From NCBI GenBank assembly GCA_900073065.1, contig FJOG01000009.1, forward strand, positions 1,442,267 through 1,506,266: a DNA stretch of 64,000 nt, in the 5' to 3' direction. Shown one piece after another: positions 1 to 11,559 of this stretch. A program made the translations under genes and the position numbers. This stretch comes from Phialocephala subalpina (taxonomy: Eukaryota; Ascomycota; Leotiomycetes; Helotiales; Mollisiaceae). The notes under the pieces were generated by a model, which searched no databases, had not been told where the DNA came from, and worked only from the letters and a program-made list of their open reading frames with translations. Within the stretch, counting starts at the first letter, position 1. Every line of letters begins with the position of its first letter.

Positions 1-837
1 GCGGCAGTATCACCTATGATCAAGCGCAGCTTCACAAGCTCTTTCGTGCGCCGTACGACCTCCCCTTTCCCCGATCGCGGCCATCCGCTAATTGGACCTC
101 AGGAGAAGCCGCCCCGACACCTGCCAGTGGTTCTAACGATGGCAAGATTAAGAAATTCGAAGGCAGGAACATCAATTAAAGCTTGGCAAGAGCTGTAGGA
201 AGAAGGAGTGCTGATGGGTATACAGAGATCAAGAGCGAGCAAGACCTCATCGGCCCGGGAGCAGCAGTTGGCACCGTGCCCACGGATCTCGAGCAAGCAA
301 CTGGGTTAGAACGATTGGAGATTCTGGGAAAGATGCAAGGCATTGATATCTTCGACATGAAGCCATTGGATGCCTCCCGCAAAGGTACGATATTTCCCTT
401 CGATCGAAAAATCACGCCATTTCGCGAAGTACTTGAAATACGGATATGAAGGAGGATAGGAGAGAGAATTATGGCTGATGGAATGTTTACAGGCACGCTC
501 GATAACCCCATTGTCGTCAAGAGCTTCGGTGATGAGCAGTATGCTGGTTGTACCGGCTACCCCGCTGACTCTCACAACACTATCTGGCTCACGGTATGTT
601 CCCATAAAACGCCAAGGATTGGAAAGAGTGGTATTAATCCTTGAATAGATGTCCCGCGACCGCCCCATCGAGAGATGCCCAGAGTGTGGTAATGTCCTGA
701 AGATGGAGTATCTTGGCCCTACCGAGGACGCTCATGCCCACGACCACCACGACGCACACGGACACGGAGATGGTGCTCACAACTACGAGGGAGAGCCAAA
801 GACCTTCGCCGATTTCATTCGCCCGGAATACAGATAG
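1..837 (+). CDS. COX4: Cytochrome c oxidase subunit IV (mammalian Vb homologue), 5' end cut by window
   Basis: Nuclear-encoded zinc-binding subunit of mitochondrial complex IV. I read five exons: 1-52, 103-162, 226-384, 493-593 and 649-837, which join in phase to 186 residues plus stop. The start codon may lie upstream; the visible N terminus ends a presequence (RSFTSSFVRR). The body carries the family blocks GTVPTDLEQATGLERLEILG and MQGIDIFDMKPLDASRKGT, then CTGYPADSH and RCPECG, whose Cys and His residues bind zinc, and the C-terminal KTFADFIRPEYR. A His/Asp-rich stretch (DAHAHDHHDAHGHGDGAH) precedes the C terminus. The second intron (163-225) starts with GC instead of GT and restores FEEIKSE across the junction. 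Identity is very secure; the first intron (53-102) is inferred from frame and the typical sequence. Confidence 0.93.
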
Positions 838-1381
838 AGGGCGTTTGCATACTTGGGTAATTGGGGAAGCTATGAGGAAAGTTAGAGGGAGTGATGGCTG
901 TAGAATAGTGATCAATTGAGTTTCCGGTGTCCATATTGCAGGAGAGAGTTGCTATATCAGATGATATCACGAAGGGTGCACAAGATGAGAGTGAGAGGGT
1001 TGATTTGCATCGATTATCTAAAAAGCCAATGCGGACTTTGTTCGCCTTTTCTTTTGTAAAAACTGCAAACCATGAGCACCACGCCTCTATGGATCCCTTG
1101 AAAAGTAAGATAAAAGCAACGCTAACCACACCTCCATATGCACCGTTTTAATGCCTCTCGTAACCTCGTGACGCAGAACGTTCATTATTAACAGGGAATT
1201 TGTGCAATGCAAAGCCGGAAAAACAGGGGCGTAGATGATCAATTCATCGATCAGGTGAAATTGCTCCTCATATCTCGACTGGTAACGAGATTCGTGGAAT
1301 ACATCTCTACCAACGAAAGTAGGGTGGTCATTTACAAAGATTGGGAGTCATCCGCGCTTAGATGAATGACCCCAGAGTGTG
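838..1381. other. Intergenic region between convergent genes
   Basis: Lies between the 3' end of COX4 and the 3' end of the ABC transporter gene, so it should hold both 3' UTRs. I see no coding potential, repeat or RNA gene. Confidence 0.6.
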
Positions 1382-4300
1382 TCAGGGATGTTTGGGTTTG
1401 TCGCTGAGTTTACTCGAACCGGATTCGCTTTCCTCCTGTCCTACGTTGCCATCGTATGGTTTGGTTTCGTCTCTGGTGCTGCGCTCAGACTTTGCGTCGT
1501 CTTGCTTGTCATCGCCGAAGTTCGAGCCGTCGATGGAAGAGCCAGCGTCCCTATCCCTAAGACTTTCAGCGGCACGTACGAGAGCTTTAGAAGCAAGACT
1601 AGGAGTAACCAACGTCGTGCTGCTACGATTGTCTGCCTCATTCTCGCTGACATCCTCACTCGGACTGCCTTCGTTACCGGAGCTGCCAGGTCGGTCCATG
1701 GCGGCTTCTTGGAGAGCTTTGGCTTTGGCGACGGCTTGGTAGGCTTGTTCAGCTGCACGTTCGGCCCTAATCTGTTTTCTCCACATGTTGTAGTAGCGGC
1801 CTTTCATAAGAAGAAGGTCTTGGTGAGTTCCTGATTCAGCCACCTTACCAGCATGAAGAACAAGGATCTGGTCTGCGTTCGTAATGGTAGACAAACGATG
1901 ACTGTACCGTGTTAGTGCATTTCCCGTGGTAGTGTGGAGGTGGGGTCTTACGCAATCACTAGCATGGTTCTGCCCTCTGACAGTGTACGCAATGCCTCCT
2001 GGATGTTCTGTTCGGTATCTGAATCGAGCGCAGCCGTTGCTTCGTCCAACATGATGATCCGAGGGTTCTTGATGATAGTTCGTGCAATCGCAACACGTTG
2101 CTTCTCGCCACCGCTAAGGCGAAGACCACGTTCACCAACCTTTGTCTGGTAGCCGTCGGGGAACGCGAGGATCTTGTCATGAATGGAAGCGGCTCTACAA
2201 GCGGCATATATATCCTCGTCGGTAGCATCCTGATTTGCGTACTTGAGGTTGTACATCAGAGTTTCGTTGAAGAGAATGGTATCCTGGGGAACAACACCTA
2301 TGTGGCGGCGCAGGGAATCAATGGTGATATCCTTCACATCATTGCCATCGACCTGTATGCTTCCGTCCTGCGTGTTGTAGAATCGAAAGAGAAGTCTGAA
2401 CACGGTAGACTTTCCTCCACCCGACTCACCAACGAACGCAGTGGTAGTACCTGGACGGCAATTGAAGCTGAGTCCCTCAAGTGCTGGCTTCCGCTTGTCG
2501 TAGGAGAATTTAACATTCTGGAATCGAATTTGACCTTCGCAAGCTGGCATTTCACGAGCGCAAGGCTCATCAACTACCGTGGGTTGTTCCTTGAATAATT
2601 CAAGAAGGCGTTCTCCGCTGATCATAGCGCTCTGAACACTTCGGTAAAATGAACCAAAGAAATTCAGAGGTTGCTGCAACTGAGCCATGTAGGTCAAGAG
2701 CATAGTAAAGTCTCCGACTGAACGAACACCCGTCGTGACCTGATACGCCGAGAGGAGTGAAGTTGCCAGAAGACCTGTCATGAAAACCATGTTTTGGGAG
2801 ATATTGAGAATGTTCAAGGAAATAGTGACTTTATACTCCATCTTCTGGTAGGCAATAACTGCTTTGCGATATCGATCGAACTCGTAGTCTTCAGCATTGA
2901 AGTACTTGACGGTTTCATATGATGTCAGCGAGTCATTCTTAACTGCATCTTCCTCTCGACTTAGATTTGTCATCTGTCTGCGTTGCTCCGAACGCCATCG
3001 GGCCATCCGAATGGTGAGATACAAGTAGGAGAATGTGATGATGGCAACCACAAGAGCATAGTAAGCATCAAAGGCAATGCCGAAATAAACGATGGCGACG
3101 CCAAGGTCAAAGACCATGGGAATCATTTGGAAAGTGACTTGCTCTAGGAAGTTGTTGATTGCATTTCCCTTGCTTAGGGCTGAGAGGACCTCTCCGGTTC
3201 GTTTGCCAAGATGAAAGTCCAGACTCAGGCCGTGGACATGCTCAAACGACGCAGTGGTCAAAGCCTGGTAGGAATACTGCGAAATCGGAATCCAGAGTAC
3301 AGATCTGACGGCTCCAAGAATACCAGAGGTCCCCTGAAGGAACTTGAAGGCGATGAGGAGTGATATCGAGAGCCAGGGCATACCATGGTCGTCTTTGAGC
3401 TCATCCGTGACTCGACCGACCTGAATAGGCACGGCGATGTTGACAAGTCTTTGGAGAATTACTAGCACGAAACACATGATCACGACCACTTGAAGTCTTA
3501 CAGACTTGCTAGGCCACAGGTATGGAAAGAAGAGTGAGTATCCCTTCAAGTACTCCCACCAGGTCCTATTTGGTGCAGTGGTAGGCTTGTAGAAGGCAGG
3601 ATTTTCGTCCAGACTTTTATGTCCACCGTTCACATGGCCGTTTGTAGTCTCGCCAGTTGGAGTGACATTGCCAGTGGAGCTTCCATTTTGGCCAGGCTCG
3701 TATTCGCCAGGTGTTCGAACAGCTCCGTTTCCATTAACGTGAGAATGTCCATTTGCTCGGCCGTTGATGAGGAGCGGCGCATTTTCGTTGATTTCGTGGC
3801 TGCTGGTGTTGCTTCTGCTCTTGTAATAACGTTCCAACGTGAAAACGGCATAGAATGCGACTAGGAGCAAGACGATGATCACCCGACATATGTCGATTAC
3901 AATCTCAGTAATCTCCCAGCCGTTTGGCGATCTATAGATACGGTCGTTGTCCGCTATGGAATTTGTCTCCTTGTGTGGGTGGGTATATAAGGTGATCGTA
4001 CCTCCCAGCAGGATCACCTCTCCAATTGCAGCAACGCACCAGGTAATTTGGTGGGCGATATTCGGCGACGGTGTCGTGTCGACCAGTGAGATCAGGAAGA
4101 TGCTGTAGAAGAAGGATGAAGCAAAAACGTATATCTAGTTTTAAAAATATGTCAGTGCACAATTCCCGTGTGGAAGTCAATTGCCACTTACAGCAGTAGC
4201 TTCATTGCACCACCAACCTTCCTCTGCCGTAAGAGAGTGTATGATAATATTGGCGCCATTGCCCACCAAGGTCGCAAGAAGTCCAACAGAAAGGTAGAGA

Positions 4301-4596
4301 AAGAGAAGTTTCCGGCCAGGACTGAAGTCCTTCAGCTTCTTTCTCCGCTCGCGTTCTTCTTTGCTCTTTCGAGCCGCTGAGCGTGGGAGTGGTTTCCCCC
4401 CTGGTCCAGTGAGAATAGGCTCCTTCGATTCATCAAAGGACGGTTCTGCTGTGAGTACACTGTTCGCAACGAATGCTACTAGGAATACCACGAACAAGAC
4501 CCAGGCGTAGTTGAAGTGAACCAGTTTCAAGAGAGATTCGACTTCTTCCCCGTCGTAGCCAAGGTTCGAGCTCAGCTCGAATTTTCCTCCTGCCAT
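1382..4596 (-). CDS. hmt1: Vacuolar half-size ABC transporter, HMT1 type (ABCB/ATM1-HMT1 group)
   Basis: Exons 4596-4192, 4134-1952 and 1901-1382 give 1035 residues. Introns 4135-4191 and 1902-1951 have normal GT-AG ends. The N terminus has an extra hydrophobic domain of several membrane segments before the six-helix core, which separates HMT1 proteins from mitochondrial Atm1. The nucleotide-binding domain shows Walker A GESGGGKST (about residue 704), Q-loop VVPQD, signature LSGGEKQR (about 809), Walker B RIIMLDEAT and the H-loop AHRLST, split by the last intron. HMT1 of fission yeast moves phytochelatins or glutathione conjugates into the vacuole and gives cadmium tolerance; that role here is inferred from the family. 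The tail after the ATPase is Ser/Asp-rich and poorly conserved. The gene is intact. Confidence 0.92.
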
Positions 4597-7500
4597 TACA
4601 ATTTATTGATTAAAGGCCCAATTTCCTCCGTCCCACATCAGTATTCCGTTTCGAGAGGAGGTCGTGGACTGCTCATGGCCCATTCGATGAGACGAGCGTG
4701 AAATTGAGTATGTTCAGGTCTAACGCGAAGCTTTGGAGGCCTCGGTACGGGGATTGCCACCTGCGAGATCACAAGATGGTGTCAGCGTGTGTGGCTTATG
4801 GAAATGTCTGAGACGATGAACGGCCCATGTGATATATGAGCGATGGCAAGCAGGAAGCAACTCACCGGTACTGGGCCGTGGAAGATGGGTGGGAGGATGT
4901 GGAGTTCGTCCTGTGCAGATAATGATGGGACGGCTCGAAGATCGACGACGACCCCTCGATCTAATCAACAAGAGAGCGCCGAGAGATGTACGAAAGAACC
5001 GAACGAACGATCGGGAGAAACGAAAGACAAGGAGTGTAGTCCGGGTATTTACAGCTAGTGGTCTCGCCCACCTCCTTCGACTCGCAGATGTACCAGTGCC
5101 GATGGGACGTACAAAAGAAATGGAAATTGAAGTTGAGAGATGTGAGTGGAGGACTGAGATGCAGCCTTTGGCAATTGGAGCGTCGCTTGGTCGAAGGCGG
5201 TGAGCGCAAAGCGTGTGTTTGCGCTTGGAGGCGATAGTGCATCCGCAAGGAATCTGAGTTTTCGGCTCACACGCCCACTATATGACTTCTCACCTCACTC
5301 TCCAGACACCACTGTCCGGTCCAGCTCACGCTTTGTCACGAGTAATGTCCTCGCTTTCTTTCGATTCAGACCGCGCTTGCTTGCCTGCCACTTGCCAGAA
5401 AGCGTCTGGGATAGGCTGCTCGCCAGGTGTCCTTCCTGGTTGAACCGCAGAGCAAACTCAGCAGAGACATGGCCGCAGACACCATTTGATGGAGCATCTC
5501 GACAGAGAGCTTGACTTCCACCTTGTTTGTTTCCACTGCAACACCGGCAACAGCTCAGCTCAAGCACCGGCGTCGTCTCCAATCCTCGAGGACCCTCCGC
5601 GCCCCTCGCAGCCACCGCTACCCCTCCATCACGCACGCTGAGAGCCACACACACGCTGGGGTGGTGGGACAGCGCCAGCGAGGCCGTAGACTTAGAAGCA
5701 CCACTATCAAGCCAGCCAGCCTTGTACCACTCGAAGCACTCTATTGTCCGTACCACTCAAGTACCTCCGCGACTTGCAATGCACGACAGCCGCCACGCCT
5801 CTCACTCCCCCCAGTGTTCAAACCCGAAGCTGGCAGGGTCGCAATTCGGCCGCACCAGCAATTCCGATGCCATTCGCTCGGAACGCTTCTTACGCTTCGT
5901 GCTCCCTGTGCTACTCAGACCCCCGGTGCAGTCGCTGCGGGTCAGACTCCAATGACACGTGGTTTTGCTGGATCCGAATGCAGAGTCCATGGCCTAGAAC
6001 TAGCCTCTCATGTCCATTGAGTGACCCAGCAAATGCACTCGTACAATACGATAGATTCTGTACCGTGGGTCTGCACATCTGGGTCGGGCTTAGGGGGGCT
6101 AGTTCGCCGGTCGCATCTGCCCCGGATCGCTCCCCGAGGCTTACGCTCGACCCTATCGCCTCTATTAAGCTAGAGTCAGAGTGAGAGAGTCTTCTTCCTC
6201 GTTCTATTCGGTACTCTTCAAGAGAGGTAAACGGAGAACTATCCACATGCGTCATTCATGCAATGATGTCCAACGAACGCACACTGCACTGCAGCTGCTA
6301 CACTACTTCCTCAAGCAGCGGCCGCACGAGACGCGATAGATGCCACCATTACGACCTTGCAGCAATCAGCCATCACACATTGGAGCATCGAATGAATCAA
6401 ATACTACCGGTCCGACTTCGCTATGCATATATGCATATAGATCCTGTGTGACGACGTAACTTTTCCGCGGTTCATCCATGGCCATTGGTATGTTGTGTCT
6501 GGTACCAGATGGGAAGGATTCGGATTCAGCGGTGAGAGTATGAGAGACTATCCATCTCCCGTCGTCCCGTCCCTTTCGCTTCCTAGACTGGTTGTCTTCC
6601 CCATGGCCAAGCGAGCCTCCTCATGGTCAAATCTAGAGTACCGAGGGATTCTTTGATCGAATGACAGGTTCCCGGTAGCGACGCCAGTATCTTTCCAGCT
6701 AATCGAAGGTAACGCCTTCCACTTCAACGCCGACAAGCCATTGAAAGTTTGGGGGCGTTATCGATCAGTCATCAGAGGTGGAAGTTGATCCAAGCTCTTC
6801 GAAGAAAGGCAGTAATAATCGATCGATTCTTGGTTCGGAAGGTCTTCCTGAACGCGCAATGCAACGCTGCTTGCTTGGGTTTGTCTATCAGAACATTTAT
6901 TTGGCCCAATGTCGTACGGCAGATGATACCATTTGGATGAAAGGATGGCCTGCCAGCAAGTTGTGCGGCAGAAGGGAAACACGGAAAGAATATTTGGAAG
7001 CAGTGCTTGCCAAAGTCCATGAGAGGTTGGGAGATTGAGAGCCGAACGCGTGGCGGGAAGAAGCAATAAGAGCCCCGTGCAACAGCTTCCAGCATCCGAT
7101 ATAGCCAAGGTCGGACTCTACAAGCAAGCCAAGGATGGCTATTCCACCGAGGACCATTCGGGAGATCTCATTGAGCCTGTTATAGCATGGAACCGAAATA
7201 TGTCAGCAAGGAGCACGACATCTGGAAGCCAATGTCTCTTCAGCACGTACATATATGTGAGCGATGCTCAATGCACAAGATGCATGAATTTGTCTCTGGC
7301 ATGCAAGTAGGTCGAGCGCGAGGTATGAGTAGCGTTTGGAGATGAAGTGATCCCGCAAATGATGTCTCCAAGCTGGGGAACCTCAAAACCCTGTTGCAGG
7401 AATTGCGGAGTTGCGCATAGAACGATCAAGTGCTAGAGATAGCGCTGAGACTTGGAAGTTTCTGAGTATCCATGGCGATCGAGGGTTGAGATGAGCCGTG

Positions 7501-9112
7501 GCAATACCGTTCTGGCAAATATGAGTGGAGATGCATATGTTCTAGAGGAGCCGCGACGTGATTTGATCGTATTCTGTATAACTGCATTGAACTATCGAAA
7601 GCTCGGACGTTCAGCAGAGGTAGAGGCAGAGATTGTCGTGGCATGTCGAGCTGGAGAATTCATGTTCGTATTTTGAGTTTTGACAGGAGTTGTAGCAGAG
7701 ACATGGCGCTTTTGACTTGTAATGAGAAGTTGCTGCTCTGTTCGTGGTTCAAGGGAAAGTCGCACGCAGTGAAGTCGGACAAGAGCAATTCATTCGCTAG
7801 AAAGAGAGCGAGCCAAACTCGTTTTGGAAGTTAATAAACAGGATTATTCTTCACAAGTTACTGCAGCCAAAGATACTTTCTTGGATTGTAGTGTACTTGG
7901 AATCATAGGACATTGAGACAAGACTAGGACCACCAAGTAATCTTCCATTCCTTGTTTGCAAAAAGGAGCAGTGATTAGACTTCACTGCTCATAAAACCTT
8001 ACACAGCAATACTTTCGCGTTTGCAAAGCTTTAGAAATCCAGAAAAATGAAACAGCACCTTCCAACGTTTCCTCATCCTGCCTGTGCTCTAGATATAAGC
8101 ATTCCCCTTCCCCGCTTTCAGCAAATCTGCGATAACAAAAAATTCAATAAATATCCCAACGCCCGCATCAACCGCTCCTATCTCAACATTTTCCCTTCCC
8201 CTCACTTCGCCCCGTCAGTCACGTCAGCCAGAACTTGCGGTCAAGCAATGTCTACCTTTACACGAAGCACGTTTTCTCCAATACGATGCTACACAGACGG
8301 ATGAGGCGGACAAGGCAACGTATGTCTGCATTTCAGCAACGGTTCGCAAATGCCAACGTTCTCGATCGTCACAGTATCTGTGATCGAGACACCAGGAGGG
8401 GAAGATTAGAGAGGCTTTTGTATACCGTCGGCAGGCTGGGAAGGAGAATTTGGTGGAGATAAAGGGGGTTTTGACGTGGTAGTGCATTTGGATTGGGGAA
8501 TAGAACCGTGGTGTTTTTGTCAGATATCAGATTGTTAATGAAGAAGTGCATATCTTCAACCTATACCATTGTTCCTGCACCAAGCTACCCCCGTCATGGA
8601 TCCGACAACATCATGAGAGGATCAGGCCATCTCTGAATGTAGTAATGTATCGGAGATCTTCCTGCAATGTTCACGACAGAGGAGAAGGGAATTGTTAAGA
8701 TTTGAGATGGTCCATATCATCAAGGTTTCTTGTTCACAGTAAATATGAAAGGGAGATGTTGAAGTTTGTGATAGCCGGTCTATATTATTAAGTTTCTTTC
8801 AGGTGAATCAATACAAGAATCGGAACGACCGTTTGTTTGGTTTGGTTTGGTTCTCCCAATACCCATCATGCTACACAAGGCCATTTCCAATAAACAGGAT
8901 AGCCAGGATAATGTAACGACCGTCATAAGTCATAGTGCCAGCCTCCATTCCACACGCCGTCTCGAGCAGAAACCTCAGACGAAGACACAACCTATACCCG
9001 TTTCATTACAACCTCAAACAGAGGACTCATAATCCGTACCCCACATCAAGACTCCGAGTCCGGGAGCGTGCGACGACCCCCCACGCAGAACCCATGCTCC
9101 GAGTATGTTAAA
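4597..9112. other. Long gene-free region
   Basis: About 4.5 kb between the 5' end of the HMT1-like gene and the 3' end of LAG1. The first few hundred bases should be the HMT1 promoter and 5' UTR. Many short open frames exist on both strands (for example 5511-6020 and 6778-7038), but they are rich in rare residue runs, overlap one another in all frames and match no family I know. An AT-rich palindromic stretch sits near 6421-6440. I see no RNA gene or long repeat. Confidence 0.5.
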
Positions 9113-10648
9113 TCAAGCTTTCCTCTTGCTTTCCTTCCGATTCGCCGTGCCGTTCGCTCGGGTCTCTGCCCCTGTGGCCTTTCCATTGCCGTTCATGGGG
9201 GATCCGTTGACTAGGACTGTAGGGCTGTTGGCCTTCTCGGCTGCCTCCTTCGCCTCCCTAGCCAAAGCATCCAAGCGACGTTCTTCTTCGAACTCGATCT
9301 CGTCGTTATCACTTCGATCGTCCTCTGCGACGTTTGTGAATACGAATCGATAGGCGATTCGAAAGATGTAGAAGAGCCAGAACAGATTCAGACTCTGTAG
9401 ACTGGCTAGCAGGAAAGTGGAGATGATGTGAGACAGTTGGCATTTGTATTGTTCTGTTTCCCAGTTGAGCTCGTATGGGCCGACGGTCTTGAATTCATTG
9501 AATTCGGACCAGAGGATTACCAGGTTCAGGTAGTGGCGGAGGTATATCCATACGCAGACGAATAAAGCGAAGTAAGGACCGACGATGGGGTGATCGAGGT
9601 AGTTGAGGACTTTGGAAGTCTAAAATGCGTCAATTTTCATCCTTAGAACAGTTGAAAGTGGGCCTTACGGCAAGGAAGAAATCACTAATATCGTGGGTGA
9701 TGAATACACCCAGTCCCATGTACGTGAAGTGGAAGCGGTAGCTCAAAGCAATGAGAGCCAGGGACACAATGTGGTGACCAACCAGTTCGTTGTAATCCTT
9801 CCTCGGTTTCTCCAATCCGGCCAGCAAGACAATTGCCTGCTGTGCCCAATATGCGGCTTGGAAAAGATAATAGAACTTGAAGTCCGCCTCGTGTGTCTTG
9901 TGCGGGAAGTTCTCGTACATCCCCCTAGTGTTGAAGTACCAGACTGGTGTTCGGCTCATAACATACAATCCGACAGGTCCCAGGAAACCGAAATATATGG
10001 CGGTGTACATCTGCTCCATGAAACGGGACTGCTTCGCTCTACTCTTCAACCCGCTGCGCTTTGCCATGGGCCGTAGCATGGTCTGCATGATGAATTCACG
10101 GGTGAAGGACAGAACGATAATGTAGAAGGTAACAAATGCCAAATCCCAAAGTCCCTTACCATACTGAGGAGGTGTTCCTTCTGCAGATCTGGACTCTGCT
10201 GGTATTTTATAGGAGAGAAAGATGAAGTGATGGATAGGATTGGACTCGGTGGGGTTGACCGCGAAGAGGGCGAGGAAGATGCCGACGAGGACTAGAGGGG
10301 TGACCCAGGTATGCTTCAGCGCGTACCTTTTCCATTGCTGGAAGAGAGTCCTGGCTTTTCGTCGTTTCGAGAAGGGTTTCTTGCGGTCTCTTTCGTTCTG
10401 CGCCTGCTGGGTGTGAGCTGGGACAAGTTGTGACGATAGGGGGTTCTGCGAACTCTGATTGTACCGGGAGACGGCGGCCTCACGTCTAATGTTGCGAAAG
10501 CTGGCGCACTTGTATCCCCAGCTCTGATCTCTCCTCCAAGTCCACTGGAGCGTCTGCGGATTCGTGGTTTCTCAGCATTGCCGTGCCCCCCTAAGGGTGC
10601 CAATTTATCGGTGGTGGAAAGGAGCGGAAAGGCCTCCGTAGCCGTCAT
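9113..10648 (-). CDS. lag1: Ceramide synthase (sphingosine N-acyltransferase), TLC domain
   Basis: Acyl-CoA-dependent N-acylation of sphinganine in the ER membrane. Exons 10648-10465, 10417-9669 and 9619-9113 give 479 residues; intron 9620-9668 is clear. The first intron is either 10418-10464 or a slightly longer one ending at 10407; both keep the frame, and the second has the better donor (GTGAGG). The ATG at 10648 opens a basic, disordered N terminus. Core sequence includes the Lag1 block FQQWKRYALKHTW, several membrane helices, the two adjacent catalytic histidines in ELVGHHIVSLALI and the acidic motif FITHDISDFFLA. The C-terminal tail is charged (EFEEERRLDALAREAKEA) and could carry ER or phosphorylation signals, as in yeast. 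Intact; very secure family call. Confidence 0.93.
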
Positions 10649-11559
10649 GCTGGACAATCGATTGCTCTACGTCGCAGTGCAAGAAATATAGAAGGCCCTG
10701 TTTCATCAAATCGGTAGGAAAAACGTTGACGAGGAAGGAGAGTGGTGACGGTTTATAGTGGAAATGCTGTCGAGTGCATTCACGGTTCAAATAACGAGTA
10801 TCAAAACTTTAATTTCTGATGTAGATCCGTTTTTTGTCCGCCCGCCGAAACCCCGTCATCAACAACACCACATCAACGCAATTTCCTCTTGATCCCGTTC
10901 ACTAATTCCATTTCTCACCGGCCGGCCGACTCTGTATGGTTCGTTAACAAGAAGAGCATGTCACGAAAGCACAAGCTTCCACTACACCAAGGCCCTATTT
11001 CGAGCAACGTCGATGAACATCCATTAGCAGCACCTCACGTGCCTCGAAGCTTACACACGTGATTAGCGCGTGGGACTGTAGGCGTCCAGCTTGGTGAGAA
11101 CTCAATAAACTTGGGATGGAAAGGGTCGGACTTTACGCATGAGTCTCAATTGGGCTCAGTGTTGCCTCTTGATGAACTCAACGTGGCTGCCCCTGGCTTA
11201 GTGGCAGTGCTCAGCCTTTTATACCTTCACATGCACATTCTGCCCTTCTTTATTTTATGTCTTTTCTATCTTGTTTTACGTTACATATTTACATTGCATG
11301 ATTCTGCTGCGTGTTTGCTTGATTTAAGCGGTCTTGTATGCTCTGAATGACGTTGTCTAGTCTCGACGTGCTCGCTTTACACCACAAGCTGGCTTTCAAG
11401 GTCGCCAATACCCCCTTTCCAGCTCAGAGAGCACGCTATTGGCTGTGTACACGGAAGCGGGTGCAAGATGAGCTTGCCGGATTTGTCTTGACCACATTAT
11501 CCGGATCGAGCACAGACATTCCTTGGATTTATAATTACAATCCGGCCGGTCTTGCATCT
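10649..11559. other. Intergenic, promoter side of LAG1
   Basis: Holds the upstream region of LAG1. A CACGTG motif lies near 11036. The open frame 11347-11622 overlaps the front of the HET relic in another frame and I do not accept it as a gene. Confidence 0.5.

Noticed and set aside
5295..6255. Several overlapping open frames of 100-170 codons on both strands
   Set aside because: GC-rich DNA with few stops; low-complexity translations, no ATG or family motif, and mutual overlap.
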